This document shows positions 26,592 to 35,283 of a stretch of DNA of 64,000 nt, in pieces. This DNA is from Coprobacillus cateniformis (GTDB lineage: Bacteria > Bacillota_I > Bacilli_A > Erysipelotrichales > Coprobacillaceae). The stretch lies in assembly GCF_009767585.1 (NCBI RefSeq), contig NZ_WSNW01000001.1:3543462-3607461 (forward strand). Reading direction: 5' to 3'. A program made the translations under genes and the position numbers. The stretch's first letter is position 1. Each line of letters opens with the position of its first letter. The notes below the pieces were generated by a model. The model searched no databases. It was not told where the DNA came from and worked only from the letters and a program-made list of their open reading frames with translations.

Positions 26592-27812
26592 CTAGACCTT
26601 CTTTTTCTTTCTTTGATAGATTTTTAAGCCAATAATAAATATGCACAATCCAGGAAATCCAATTATGATTCCATAATGTAAAACAATAGCAGCTGTTGAA
26701 CTTTGAATTGTTTCAGGCATTGTTTCAATATATTTATATATAGGTTCTCCTTGATAATTGACGCTAATAATTGCCAATCCGTCGCCTTTATATATAGGCG
26801 CCTCTTTCCATTTTTGAATATTAACTTGTATATCCAAGTCTGATTTGTTTATTGTCTTCTCAACCAAAAGTGATATATCTTGTTGAGCTTTCATTTGATA
26901 TGAACCTTGAAATGATTTCAATACCCAAAAGGTATCAATCTCTTCGTCTTTTTTATAAAGCACGACATTATGGAAAGATTGATCCATATATTGAGAAACA
27001 GTTGCAGCATCACGGATATGATTTCTCTTTCTCCTATCTTCTGCTTTTGCAGTGACAAGAATTAACCGATGCTGATCAATTGTCATTGTTGATGCATAAG
27101 TCAATCCTGCTTCATCAGTAAATCCACTCTTGCCACCATTTATTAAGCTTACATCCATATCTTTATTATCTTTTGCATTTTGTAAAGATGAAATCCACTG
27201 ATGATTACCTTTTGAACTTTTATAAGAACGTGCCTCAAAAACTTTTACGAACTCCTTATTTTGTAAAGCATGATTCAATATTAGAGCCATTTCATGAGCA
27301 GTCGTATAATGTTTTTCATCATGCAATCCTGTCACATTCATAAAATGGGTTTGCTGCAATCCTAATTCTATGACTTTTTCATTCATGGCAGTGACCATAT
27401 GATCAACATCTCCAAATATCAAACGTGCTAGAGCCTGACAAGCATCAGCACCAGATGGCAGTAAAGCGCCATATAATAAATCCTCATATGTCACCTTTTC
27501 TCCTGGAAATAGCCCAGCAACAGTTGCCCCTTCTTCAACAACCCCTTTAAAATCAGCTTGCTTTATTGTTACAACTTCCTGAAGATCAGTAATATAGTCT
27601 AAAGCCAAACTCACAGTTAAAATCTTTGTCATGCTTGCTGGATATATCTTTTCATTACTTTTCTTTTCCATATAAACAAGCGAAGTATCACGGTCATATA
27701 AATAAGCATATTGAGAATATAATTCAATGTTTATATTTGTATATGCATGGATTGGTTGTATAGAGAGGAAAATCAGCAAACAAGCAATGAGTGAACTAAC
27801 GATCTTCTTCAT
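26592..27812 (-). CDS. D-alanyl-D-alanine carboxypeptidase (DacF/PBP5-like)
   Basis: A 406-residue peptidoglycan enzyme trimming the terminal D-Ala of stem peptides. It has a signal peptide (to about residue 24, ending IHAYT). Active-site motifs are ASMTK (SxxK, serine nucleophile), PSGADAC (S-G-A in place of the usual S-x-N) and KSGFT (KTG box). A C-terminal hydrophobic segment followed by KIYQRKKKKV anchors it. ATG 27812 lies within the end of the DMT transporter gene, with GAAAGGTGG eight bases upstream. Such enzymes can be vegetative or sporulation-specific. Confidence 0.92.
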   Translation of the reverse strand: MKKIVSSLIACLLIFLSIQPIHAYTNINIELYSQYAYLYDRDTSLVYMEKKSNEKIYPASMTKILTVSLALDYITDLQEVVTIKQADFKGVVEEGATVAGLFPGEKVTYEDLLYGALLPSGADACQALARLIFGDVDHMVTAMNEKVIELGLQQTHFMNVTGLHDEKHYTTAHEMALILNHALQNKEFVKVFEARSYKSSKGNHQWISSLQNAKDNKDMDVSLINGGKSGFTDEAGLTYASTMTIDQHRLILVTAKAEDRRKRNHIRDAATVSQYMDQSFHNVVLYKKDEEIDTFWVLKSFQGSYQMKAQQDISLLVEKTINKSDLDIQVNIQKWKEAPIYKGDGLAIISVNYQGEPIYKYIETMPETIQSSTAAIVLHYGIIIGFPGLCIFIIGLKIYQRKKKKV

Positions 27813-28692
27813 CCAACATTCCACCTTTCTTTAAAAAAGACAACTTTGTTTCAGAGATAATAATAGCTATAAAAATTAAAATAAATCCAAGAATGACTTT
27901 TAACGTTAAAATCTCACCATAAAAAATAACTGAAAATGCAACTCCAAAAACTGACTCTAAAGATAAAATTAAAGAAGCATTACATTCACTTGTATATTTT
28001 TGCCCAATAGTTTGACATACCATTGTCACTGCAGTGGCAAAGAATGCTAGATAAAACAATTGCAAGAAAATAGATGATTGAATGTGGCCAACTAACGTGA
28101 TATCTTCACTCAATACTGTAACCACCAAAGCTACACAGGCTCCACCAATAAACTGAAAGGTTGTAAATGCACCACCATCTACACCTGTTGAAAACTTTTT
28201 TATCATTAAAATGTGGATTGCATATAAAAAGCCACCACACAATGTTAATAAATCACCAATATTGATAGATAAATCACCATTAAGAGAAACACAACCAATC
28301 CCTAGAATACAAATAAATGCTGCAATAAAATTATAAATATCAGGTCTTTTATGATGAATTATCCAAACAAGAAAAGGGACAATCGCACAATAAACAGCAG
28401 TTAAAAAAGCATTCTTACCTGGTGTTGTAAAAGATAAACCCCATGTCTGTACATAATATGCAGCAAATAAACAACAACCTGTTAACATACCACCCAATAT
28501 ATTCTCTTTTGATAAATTCTTAATCTTGGAAAAAAAGAGAATTGCTAAGAAAATAGCAGCGAGTACAAAACGTATCAGTAACAATACAGCTGGTGTCAAA
28601 AAATCAACTGCACTTTTCATTACAATAAATGAACTTCCCCAAATCAACGCTGCTATAAACAGAAACACTGATCCTTTTAATTTTTGACTCAT
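27796..28692 (-). CDS. EamA/DMT-family transporter
   Basis: A 298-residue membrane protein with ten hydrophobic segments in two EamA repeats. The first repeat begins FLFIAALIWGSSFIVMKSA, and the second contains GDLLTLCGGFLYAIHILMIK. The class exports metabolites or amino acids; substrate unknown. It lies between ileS and the carboxypeptidase gene, overlaps the latter by 17 bases and is separated from ileS by a terminator. Ribosome site AGAAAGGATT. Confidence 0.9.
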   Translation of the reverse strand: MSQKLKGSVFLFIAALIWGSSFIVMKSAVDFLTPAVLLLIRFVLAAIFLAILFFSKIKNLSKENILGGMLTGCCLFAAYYVQTWGLSFTTPGKNAFLTAVYCAIVPFLVWIIHHKRPDIYNFIAAFICILGIGCVSLNGDLSINIGDLLTLCGGFLYAIHILMIKKFSTGVDGGAFTTFQFIGGACVALVVTVLSEDITLVGHIQSSIFLQLFYLAFFATAVTMVCQTIGQKYTSECNASLILSLESVFGVAFSVIFYGEILTLKVILGFILIFIAIIISETKLSFLKKGGMLDEEDR

Positions 28693-28713
28693 TTTTTAAT
28701 CCTTTCTAAAAAG

Positions 28714-28734
28714 AAATGGTACAAAGTACCATTT
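28714..28734 (-). terminator. ileS terminator
   Basis: AAATGGTAC / GTACCATTT, 3-base loop, followed on the minus strand by CTTTTT. It lies 48 bases before the transporter start. Confidence 0.85.
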
Positions 28735-28740
28735 TCTTTT

Positions 28741-31473
28741 TTATCCATTCATTACATCATGGCATCGGTGACAAAGTTCACCTTCCATTTCATCTTCATC
28801 ATAATAGTTCCAACATCTAGGACATTGAATACCATTGAATTTTTCTGCTTTCATATATGCAGTATCAAATTCTACCAAATCAGTTAAATCATCTGTTAAC
28901 TCCACTTTAGCAACAATAAATAACTGTTTTAAATCATTAACCAATTGAGCCATATCCTCATATTCATCTTTAAAACAAATTGTTAATTTTGCTTCCATAT
29001 TAGATTTAATCACTTTTTCATTTCTTAAGTCTTCTAATGCTTTCATAACATCTTTTCTAACCATTAAGAAACGATCATAATATGCTTTAATACTTTCAGC
29101 ATTATCAATATTCAATAATTCTGGTTTTGGTTCTAAGAATACAGACTCTGCTTTGTTTTCATCACAATGGAAATGATCATGTAATTCTTCTGCAGTAAAG
29201 ACTAATACTGGAGATAATAATTTCATCATTGTTTTTGCATAATGATACAAGACAGTCTGAACTTGTCTTCTTCTCAATCCGTCTGCTTTTTCAATATAGA
29301 GAATATCTTTTGTGAAATCCATATAGAATGCACTTAATGTATTCGTAAAACAATTTAAAATCAATTGATTAGCTTCACTAAAATCATATTGATTTAAAGC
29401 TTCTTTATATCCTTTGACAAGTTGATTTAATTCTACTAACATATACTGATCTACACCTTCAAGTTTTGAAGTTTCTACAACATCACAAGATTTAAAATCA
29501 GATAAATTTCCAAGAACAAATCTCATTGTATTTCTCATCTTACGATAATTTTCAGCAACTTGTTTCATAATCTCATCTGAAATACGGACATCAGACTGAT
29601 AAGCAATTGAAGTTGCCCATAATCTTAAAATATCTGCTCCATATTGATTGACCATTTTAATTGGATCAACAGTATTCCCCAATGATTTAGACATCTTATT
29701 TCCTTTACCATCTAAAACAAATCCATGAGAAAGGACAGTTTTATATGGAGCACAGCCATGTGCCGCTGTTCCAATAATCAAAGAGGAATTAAACCAACCA
29801 CGATATTGGTCACTACCTTCAAAATATAAATCAACTGGATATGGATATCCTCTTTCTTTCATAACTCCTGTATGTGATGAACCAGAATCAAACCAGACAT
29901 CCATAATATCTTTTTCTTTTCTAAAAATACCATTTGGTGAATGCTCATTTGTATAACCTTCTGGCAATAAGAAATTTTCATCTTTTTCAAACCAAACATT
30001 AGACCCATATTCTCTAAATAAATGCGAAATATGTTCAAAAACCTCTTTTTCCATAATTGGGGTTCCATCTTCACAATAGATAATTGGGATTGGTACTCCC
30101 CAACTTCTTTGTCTAGAAATACACCAGTCACCACGATCTCTAATCATATTATAGATACGGACATGCCCCCATTCATTTAACCAATTGACCTTATCAATTT
30201 CACTCAATAATTTTTCTCTAATCTTGTCAATTGAGCAGAACCATTGATCAGTTGCTCTAAAGATAATTGGTTTTTTAGTACGCCAATCATGAGGATAACT
30301 ATGAGTAATAAATTCAAGCTTTAATAAAACACCCAATTCATCCAGTTTCATTGTCACAGTTTTGTTAGCATCATCAACATACTGACCAGCTAGCCATTCA
30401 CCACAATCTTCCATCATTTTTCCATGAGCATCAACATTACAATAAATATCTAATCCATATTTTTGTCCAACAACGAAGTCATCCATCCCAAATCCAGGGG
30501 CTGTATGAACACAGCCAGTTCCTGCCTCAGCAGTCACATGGTCACCTAGAATAACTAATGATTCACGATCATATAAAGGATGCTGACATGTTATCATTTC
30601 CAATTCAGAACCCTTGAATCTTTGTAGAATTTCTTTTTGTTCTAAACCAAATTTTTCCCATAAAGAATCAACAAGTTCTTCAAGTACTAATAATTTGCCC
30701 TTTTCACTTTGAACAAGTGCATAAGTATAATCAGCATTTAAACAGATTGCTAAGTTTGCTGGAATTGTCCAAGGTGTTGTTGTCCAAATCACAAAACTTG
30801 TCTCATTATCCAAAATACCTTTGCCATCCTTAACTGCAAACTTAACAAAAATTGTAGGACTTTTCACATCATGATATTCAACCTCTGCCTCAGCTAATGC
30901 AGATTCACTTGATGGTGACCAGTATACTGGTTTTAAACCTTTATAAATCAAACCTTCCATTGCCATTTTCGCAAAAACATCAATTTGATTTGCTTCAAAT
31001 TCAGGCATTAATGTTAGGTATGGATGTTTATAATCTGCAAATGTTCCTACTCTTATACACTGCTCCATTTGTTTATGAACCTGTTCCAATGCATATTCAC
31101 GACATTTTTCTCTAAACTCAGCAGTCGTCATCGCTTTACGATTCACGCCTAACTTTTGAATAGCATTTTCAATTGGTAAGCCATGTGTATCCCATCCTGG
31201 AATAAATGGAGTATAAAATCCTTCCATGTTTTTATAACGACAGATAACATCTTTAATAACTTTGTTCATCATATGTCCAATATGCATATTTCCATTTGCA
31301 TATGGTGGACCATCATGAAATACAAAAGCATCTTTTCCTTCATTTTGTTTAACAACTTTTTCATACATTGATGAATCTTGCCATCTTTGTACATATGCAG
31401 GTTCTTTTTTAGGAAGATTCCCTCGCATTTCAAATTCAGTTTTTGGCATTAATAGTGTGTCTTTATAGTTCAT
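28741..31473 (-). CDS. ileS: Isoleucyl-tRNA synthetase
   Basis: A 910-residue class I aminoacyl-tRNA synthetase charging tRNA-Ile. The HIGH motif is PYANGNMHIGH near residue 57, the KMSKS loop is GNKMSKSLGNTVDP near 590, the CP1 editing domain lies between (TTTPWTIPAN, GTGCVHTAPGFG), and a zinc finger closes the chain (CPRCWNY and CHRCHD). ATG 31473 with GAAAGGAAGG upstream replaces a longer upstream start. Controlled by the T-box leader directly upstream and placed after divIVA, as in many Firmicutes. Confidence 0.97.
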   Translation of the reverse strand: MNYKDTLLMPKTEFEMRGNLPKKEPAYVQRWQDSSMYEKVVKQNEGKDAFVFHDGPPYANGNMHIGHMMNKVIKDVICRYKNMEGFYTPFIPGWDTHGLPIENAIQKLGVNRKAMTTAEFREKCREYALEQVHKQMEQCIRVGTFADYKHPYLTLMPEFEANQIDVFAKMAMEGLIYKGLKPVYWSPSSESALAEAEVEYHDVKSPTIFVKFAVKDGKGILDNETSFVIWTTTPWTIPANLAICLNADYTYALVQSEKGKLLVLEELVDSLWEKFGLEQKEILQRFKGSELEMITCQHPLYDRESLVILGDHVTAEAGTGCVHTAPGFGMDDFVVGQKYGLDIYCNVDAHGKMMEDCGEWLAGQYVDDANKTVTMKLDELGVLLKLEFITHSYPHDWRTKKPIIFRATDQWFCSIDKIREKLLSEIDKVNWLNEWGHVRIYNMIRDRGDWCISRQRSWGVPIPIIYCEDGTPIMEKEVFEHISHLFREYGSNVWFEKDENFLLPEGYTNEHSPNGIFRKEKDIMDVWFDSGSSHTGVMKERGYPYPVDLYFEGSDQYRGWFNSSLIIGTAAHGCAPYKTVLSHGFVLDGKGNKMSKSLGNTVDPIKMVNQYGADILRLWATSIAYQSDVRISDEIMKQVAENYRKMRNTMRFVLGNLSDFKSCDVVETSKLEGVDQYMLVELNQLVKGYKEALNQYDFSEANQLILNCFTNTLSAFYMDFTKDILYIEKADGLRRRQVQTVLYHYAKTMMKLLSPVLVFTAEELHDHFHCDENKAESVFLEPKPELLNIDNAESIKAYYDRFLMVRKDVMKALEDLRNEKVIKSNMEAKLTICFKDEYEDMAQLVNDLKQLFIVAKVELTDDLTDLVEFDTAYMKAEKFNGIQCPRCWNYYDEDEMEGELCHRCHDVMNG

Positions 31474-31492
31474 ATTTTTTCCTTCCTTTCTA

Positions 31493-31709
31493 AATAAAAA
31501 AACGCCCAATAAAGGACGTTTAAACGCGGTACCACCTTTTTTTCATATCACATAGATATGCTCTCAATGTCTTAACGCGACCAACGGCTAATCCCTACTT
31601 ATTTTCAGGACGCTACTCAGGAGTGATTCATTATAAATTTAACTTCCTTGCTTTCACCAGCCACAAGTTCTCTCTAAGTTTCCTTTATAAACAGTCTCCA
31701 TCTTCGTAG
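31493..31709 (-). ncRNA. T-box riboswitch (ileS leader)
   Basis: The minus-strand T-box sequence AGGTGGTACCGCG is at 31525-31537, followed by a terminator, AACGTCC / GGGCGTT and a long T run (31493-31522). The specifier-loop candidate is the triplet ATC (31625-31627) in GAATCACTCC, an isoleucine codon. Uncharged tRNA-Ile should stabilise the antiterminator and switch on ileS. The leader begins at the divIVA stop, so promoter position is unclear. Confidence 0.93.
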
Positions 31710-32138
31710 TTAATTTTCTTTTTCTTCTCTTATTAAACTAAAAATTTCAGATTTGTCAATAGTTTCTAACATATCTTCACTCATTTTTACAACATTTGCT
31801 CTAAAATCAATAGCTTCTTGCTTGAAATTATCCATATCTTTAGATAAACCTCTGACATACTCCATTGATTCTTTTAATATCATATTGGCATTTCTTTTGG
31901 CCTTTTCAATCAATTCACTTGCTTCTTTTAATGCCAATCTCGCAATCTCTTCATTCGTTTTTTCATGAACATTTAATTCTTTTGTAAGTAAGGTATTTTG
32001 TTCATTCAACTGATCTATATCACTTTGTAAAGATTGGATTGTTTCTGTCTGTTCTTGAATTTGTTGTTTTAACTCATTGATATAATCATCAACTTCAAGC
32101 CTATTATAACCTCGAAATTGTCTATCAAATTGTTCCAC
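31710..32138 (-). CDS. divIVA: DivIVA-family cell-division protein
   Basis: A 142-residue polar/septal coiled-coil protein that senses membrane curvature. The N-terminal lipid-binding domain reads FDRQFRGYNRLEVDDYINEL, followed by a heptad-rich coiled coil (about 20-80) and the second coiled coil with KAKRNANMILKES. I chose GTG 32138 because GAGGTGA ends five bases upstream; a GTG at 32147 overlaps the site. Coupled closely to ylmH (10-base gap). Confidence 0.92.
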   Translation of the reverse strand: MEQFDRQFRGYNRLEVDDYINELKQQIQEQTETIQSLQSDIDQLNEQNTLLTKELNVHEKTNEEIARLALKEASELIEKAKRNANMILKESMEYVRGLSKDMDNFKQEAIDFRANVVKMSEDMLETIDKSEIFSLIREEKEN

Positions 32139-32148
32139 ATCTTTCACC

Positions 32149-32901
32149 TCACTTATAAAAATACCCTGTCACAACATGATTTCCCTGCTTCGTTTGTCGA
32201 TTTTCATCTACAAGTTTCACACGCCCATGACGCTTAAAGGATATTATATCATCATTATGACACAAAAAGCTGACTTCTTCAACATCTTTATGATTGACTT
32301 TGACATTTCCTGCACGAATTGACTCACTTGCTAATTGTCGAGGAACTTTGTACAATGTAGAAACCACTTTATCAAGTCTAAAACTTGATAAAAAGAAAGT
32401 TTTTGTCATATATTGGTGTTGAATTTCAATTGTTTCATTGATTACTTTTAAATGAATTTTAGATTTTTTTATTTGTTTCAAATGCATTTGTATAAATGAA
32501 TACGTCTGTTGTGTACAAGCAAAGAATAATCTATCTGCATCATAAATATCTCCTATACACTCACGCTTAATACCTAAATTCATCAAAGCACCCAAAACAT
32601 CTCTATGCTGCAATTTACCAAACTGCTGATGATAAAGAACTTCAACGACTACAATTTCAAAATCTTCTGATAAAACTTCATAAAAATCTGGACAAATAAT
32701 AAGTCTTTGATTCTCAGCATTTTTAAAGCCACCCTGACAATGAATTTGTAAATCTTGAGTTCCTATTACTTTATATACAATATTCTGTTCATGTGGATTT
32801 AAAAAAGCTGTTAATATCATTCTTTGATGATTGAGAGCTTGATAGCGACAATCTAAAATCTTCTTAACAAAGGCTTCATCACCTTTAAAATGTTCTAACA
32901 T
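32149..32901 (-). CDS. ylmH: YlmH-like S4-domain RNA-binding protein
   Basis: A 250-residue protein of the dcw-associated YlmH family, which has been linked to ribosome rescue and division. The S4 domain is near 180-240 (FRLDKVVSTLYKVPRQLASE, then VNHKDVEEVSFLCHNDDIIS). The N-terminal RRM-like part contains GALMNLGIKRECIGDI. ATG 32901 or TTG 32907 could start it; neither has a good Shine-Dalgarno, because the sepF terminator sits directly upstream. Confidence 0.9.
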   Translation of the reverse strand: MLEHFKGDEAFVKKILDCRYQALNHQRMILTAFLNPHEQNIVYKVIGTQDLQIHCQGGFKNAENQRLIICPDFYEVLSEDFEIVVVEVLYHQQFGKLQHRDVLGALMNLGIKRECIGDIYDADRLFFACTQQTYSFIQMHLKQIKKSKIHLKVINETIEIQHQYMTKTFFLSSFRLDKVVSTLYKVPRQLASESIRAGNVKVNHKDVEEVSFLCHNDDIISFKRHGRVKLVDENRQTKQGNHVVTGYFYK

Positions 32902-32912
32902 AAGCAAAAAGA

Positions 32913-32936
32913 AAGTATTAGCAAGAGCTAATACTT
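32913..32936 (-). terminator. Hairpin between sepF and ylmH
   Basis: Perfect 10-bp arms AAGTATTAGC / GCTAATACTT with a 4-base loop, then TCTTTTT on the minus strand, 12 bases before the ylmH start. It should reduce or stop read-through from sepF. Confidence 0.85.
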
Positions 32937-32939
32937 ATA

Positions 32940-33383
32940 TTATTCTTCACTTTCATTTGAATCCATTGTGATATTTCCACTGACTCCAATATTTTTAGGT
33001 GTACACAGAAAAATCTTAGGACCAATTTGTTGAATATCTCCCTCAATCGCAAAGATAACTCCACTCAAGAAATCAATCACACGTTTAGATTGTTCTTTTT
33101 GTAAACGATGCAAATTGACTACAGCTGCCCTTTTTTGTTTTAAATAAATCGCTATTTCTTGTGTTTCACTATAAGCTCTAGGCTCAAACAAAACCAAATG
33201 ACTATCTTTATTTGCACTTAAAGCTCTTACAGCATCACTTGTTTTTGTAGATTTTGCTTTTTCAAACATACTTGTTGTTTTCGCAGGTTCTTCTTCCGTA
33301 TCTATTTCTACCTCTTCATAAATATCATCGTCTTCATCTTCTTCTTCAAAAAACCATTTTTTTACTTTTTGTCCGTATCCCAT
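32940..33383 (-). CDS. sepF: SepF, cell-division Z-ring anchor
   Basis: A 147-residue protein that ties FtsZ to the membrane. The N-terminal amphipathic helix (MGYGQKVKKWFFEEEDE) is followed by an acidic linker and the conserved core VLFEPRAYSETQEIAIYLK, RAAVVNLHRLQKEQSKRVIDFLSG and FLCTPKNIGVSG. Its own promoter and ribosome site separate it from the sporulation genes upstream. ftsZ is not next to it in this window. Confidence 0.95.
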   Translation of the reverse strand: MGYGQKVKKWFFEEEDEDDDIYEEVEIDTEEEPAKTTSMFEKAKSTKTSDAVRALSANKDSHLVLFEPRAYSETQEIAIYLKQKRAAVVNLHRLQKEQSKRVIDFLSGVIFAIEGDIQQIGPKIFLCTPKNIGVSGNITMDSNESEE

Positions 33384-33411
33384 GAGGTAACCTCCTTATA
33401 TTTCTTTCTTT

Positions 33412-33417
33412 ATTATA
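33412..33417 (-). promoter_or_regulatory. Probable -10 element of sepF
   Basis: Minus-strand TATAAT about 28 bases upstream of the sepF start; the -35 region is T-rich and not distinct. It lies just beyond the ylmC terminator. Confidence 0.55.
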
Positions 33418-33435
33418 ACATAACATGTGTATGAA

Positions 33436-33470
33436 AAAAAGAGAAAATTGTTTCCAATATTTCTCTTTTT
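33436..33470 (-). terminator. Terminator of the spoIIGA-sigE-sigG-ylmC block
   Basis: Minus-strand AAAAAGAGAAATATTG and CAATTTTCTCTTTTT arms around GAAA, followed by further T. It separates the sporulation genes from sepF. Confidence 0.88.
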
Positions 33471-33499
33471 ACCAAATCGGTTTCTTTATAGCTATTTAT

Positions 33500-33739
33500 T
33501 TAACACTCGATATTCACCAATATAACATCCTCTCCTATTGTTATAATATTTTCAATAGGAATAATAAACGTTGGTGGCCCTTTAAAAACACACAACAATC
33601 GAAATGCTGATACACGTTCCACAATAATTGCCTGTATACATCGGCAAAGTGGATCTATCTCAACATCGACAACATAACCAATCTTCGTTCCAGTTGCTGC
33701 ATTCACAACATCTTTGCATTGTAAAGAAACAAATCGCAT
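33500..33739 (-). CDS. YlmC/YmxH-family PRC-barrel protein
   Basis: A 79-residue PRC-barrel protein of the YlmC/YmxH sporulation family, usual partner of sigG. It contains VVNAATGTKIGYVVDVEIDP, a run of small residues with two cysteines, and FIIPIENIITIGEDVILV. Start ATG 33739 is preferred; ATG 33751 is four codons upstream and has no better ribosome site. Role in sporulation is not established. Confidence 0.82.
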   Translation of the reverse strand: MRFVSLQCKDVVNAATGTKIGYVVDVEIDPLCRCIQAIIVERVSAFRLLCVFKGPPTFIIPIENIITIGEDVILVNIEC

Positions 33740-33767
33740 ACAATCACCCATACAGTATATGCAAACA

Positions 33768-34547
33768 CTAAACCATATATTTCTTTAAATGTGATAAAGC
33801 CTGTTTTTCAATACGTGAAACCTGTGCTTGAGAAATAAATAATTCTTTAGCAATTTCACTTTGTGTATGTCCTTTAAAATATCTCTCATTAATAATTTGT
33901 AATTCTTTTTCATCCAAGTGATTCATAGCTTCATATAAATCAATTGAATTCTGCATATCTTCCATTTGATTTTTACGATCAGGAATCTGGCTTTCTAAAT
34001 CAATTTGTCCATTCCCATCATTTTGAACTTCTTGTGAAAGAGAAGTTACACTATTGGTTGATGATAATGCCTCAACTAATAGAAATTCATCAACATCTAA
34101 AATCTTTGATAATTCTTTAGTTGATGCTTCCTTATGATGTTTTTTCATATATTCTTCATTTGCCAATAAAGCTTTATATGCCAAATCACGCATAGAACGT
34201 GGGATTCTCATTGGTGAATTATCTCGAATATAACGTTTAATTTCTCCAATAATTAAAGGAACTGCATATGTGGAAAAACGAACATCTAATGATGTATCAA
34301 AATGATCAATAGCTTTGATAAGACCAATGACACCAACTTGGAATAAATCATCTAAATTACTGACTCTCTGATGATATTTTTGGACTAATGATAAAACCAG
34401 TTTCAAATTAGAAAGAACAAGTTTTTCCTTTATATTTTCATCATTTGTTTGATGATATTGATCTAATAAATTCATCGTTTCCTGATGACTTAACTTTTCG
34501 TATTCTTGAATAGTATAACCATTAATTTCAACTTTGTACCTTGACAT
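33768..34547 (-). CDS. sigG: RNA polymerase sporulation sigma factor SigG
   Basis: A 259-residue sigma-70 group 3 factor for late forespore transcription. Region 2 reads SNLDDLFQVGVIGLIKAIDHF and FSTYAVPLIIGEIKRYIRDN. Region 3 begins SPMRIPRSMRDLAYKAL, and region 4 ends in TQSEIAKELFISQAQVSRIE. The opening SRYKVEI is close to that of SigG (SRNKVEI) rather than SigF. Gene order after sigE matches other spore formers. Ribosome site AAAGGAG; a SigF-like sequence upstream is only suggestive. Confidence 0.93.
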   Translation of the reverse strand: MSRYKVEINGYTIQEYEKLSHQETMNLLDQYHQTNDENIKEKLVLSNLKLVLSLVQKYHQRVSNLDDLFQVGVIGLIKAIDHFDTSLDVRFSTYAVPLIIGEIKRYIRDNSPMRIPRSMRDLAYKALLANEEYMKKHHKEASTKELSKILDVDEFLLVEALSSTNSVTSLSQEVQNDGNGQIDLESQIPDRKNQMEDMQNSIDLYEAMNHLDEKELQIINERYFKGHTQSEIAKELFISQAQVSRIEKQALSHLKKYMV

Positions 34548-34590
34548 ACTTTCGACTCCTTTGATAGAAGTCTCACCATTTTAAATGACA

Positions 34591-35283
34591 TTATTCATCA
34601 TCATTCAATTTATTTCGTAACTTTTTGATAATCTTTTTCTCTAATCTAGATATATATGATTGTGAGATCCCTAATACCTCTGCAACGTCTTTTTGAGTTA
34701 ATTCATCATGACCTACCAAACCATATCGCATCATTAATATTTCCTGTTCTCTTTCATTTAAATGGTGCAAAGCACGATAAAATTTTTCTTTTTGATCATT
34801 ATGTTCAATTTCATCTTGAACAATGTCTTTATCAGTTCCAATAATATCTGACAATAATAATTCATTACCATCATAATCCACATTTAAGGGTTCATCTAAA
34901 GATATTTCTTGCCTTAATTTGTTATTTTTTCTTAAAAACATTAATATTTCATTTTCTATACAACGTGAAGCATAGGTTGCCAATTTAATGTTCTTATCCA
35001 TTTTAAAAGTATTGACAGCTTTTACTAATCCAATCGTTCCAATACTAATTAAATCTTCAATACTTCCATTTTGAACAGAATCGTACTTTTTAGCAACATA
35101 AACAACAAGACGCAAATTATGCTCAATTAACAAGTCTCTAGCCTGAGCATCTCCCTGTTGCAGTTTTACCAAAGCATCTGCTTCCTCTTTACCTTTCAAA
35201 GGTGCTTTTAAAACATCATGTCTACCAATATAAAATAGAACTTTCTTTTTGAATAGCCAACGCTTAATCCATTGTAAAATCAT
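34591..35283 (-). CDS. sigE: RNA polymerase sporulation sigma factor SigE (pro-SigE)
   Basis: A 230-residue mother-cell sigma factor. The basic N-terminus LQWIKRWLFKKKVLFYIG is the expected membrane-bound pro-sequence removed by SpoIIGA. Region 2 contains GSIEDLISIGTIGLVKAVNTF and LATYASRCIENEILMFLRK; region 4 contains TQKDVAEVLGISQSYISRLE. ATG 35283 follows AGGAGGCTTGTT and overlaps the spoIIGA end by 4 bases. Twelve codons of a longer frame are rejected. Confidence 0.95.
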   Translation of the reverse strand: MILQWIKRWLFKKKVLFYIGRHDVLKAPLKGKEEADALVKLQQGDAQARDLLIEHNLRLVVYVAKKYDSVQNGSIEDLISIGTIGLVKAVNTFKMDKNIKLATYASRCIENEILMFLRKNNKLRQEISLDEPLNVDYDGNELLLSDIIGTDKDIVQDEIEHNDQKEKFYRALHHLNEREQEILMMRYGLVGHDELTQKDVAEVLGISQSYISRLEKKIIKKLRNKLNDDE

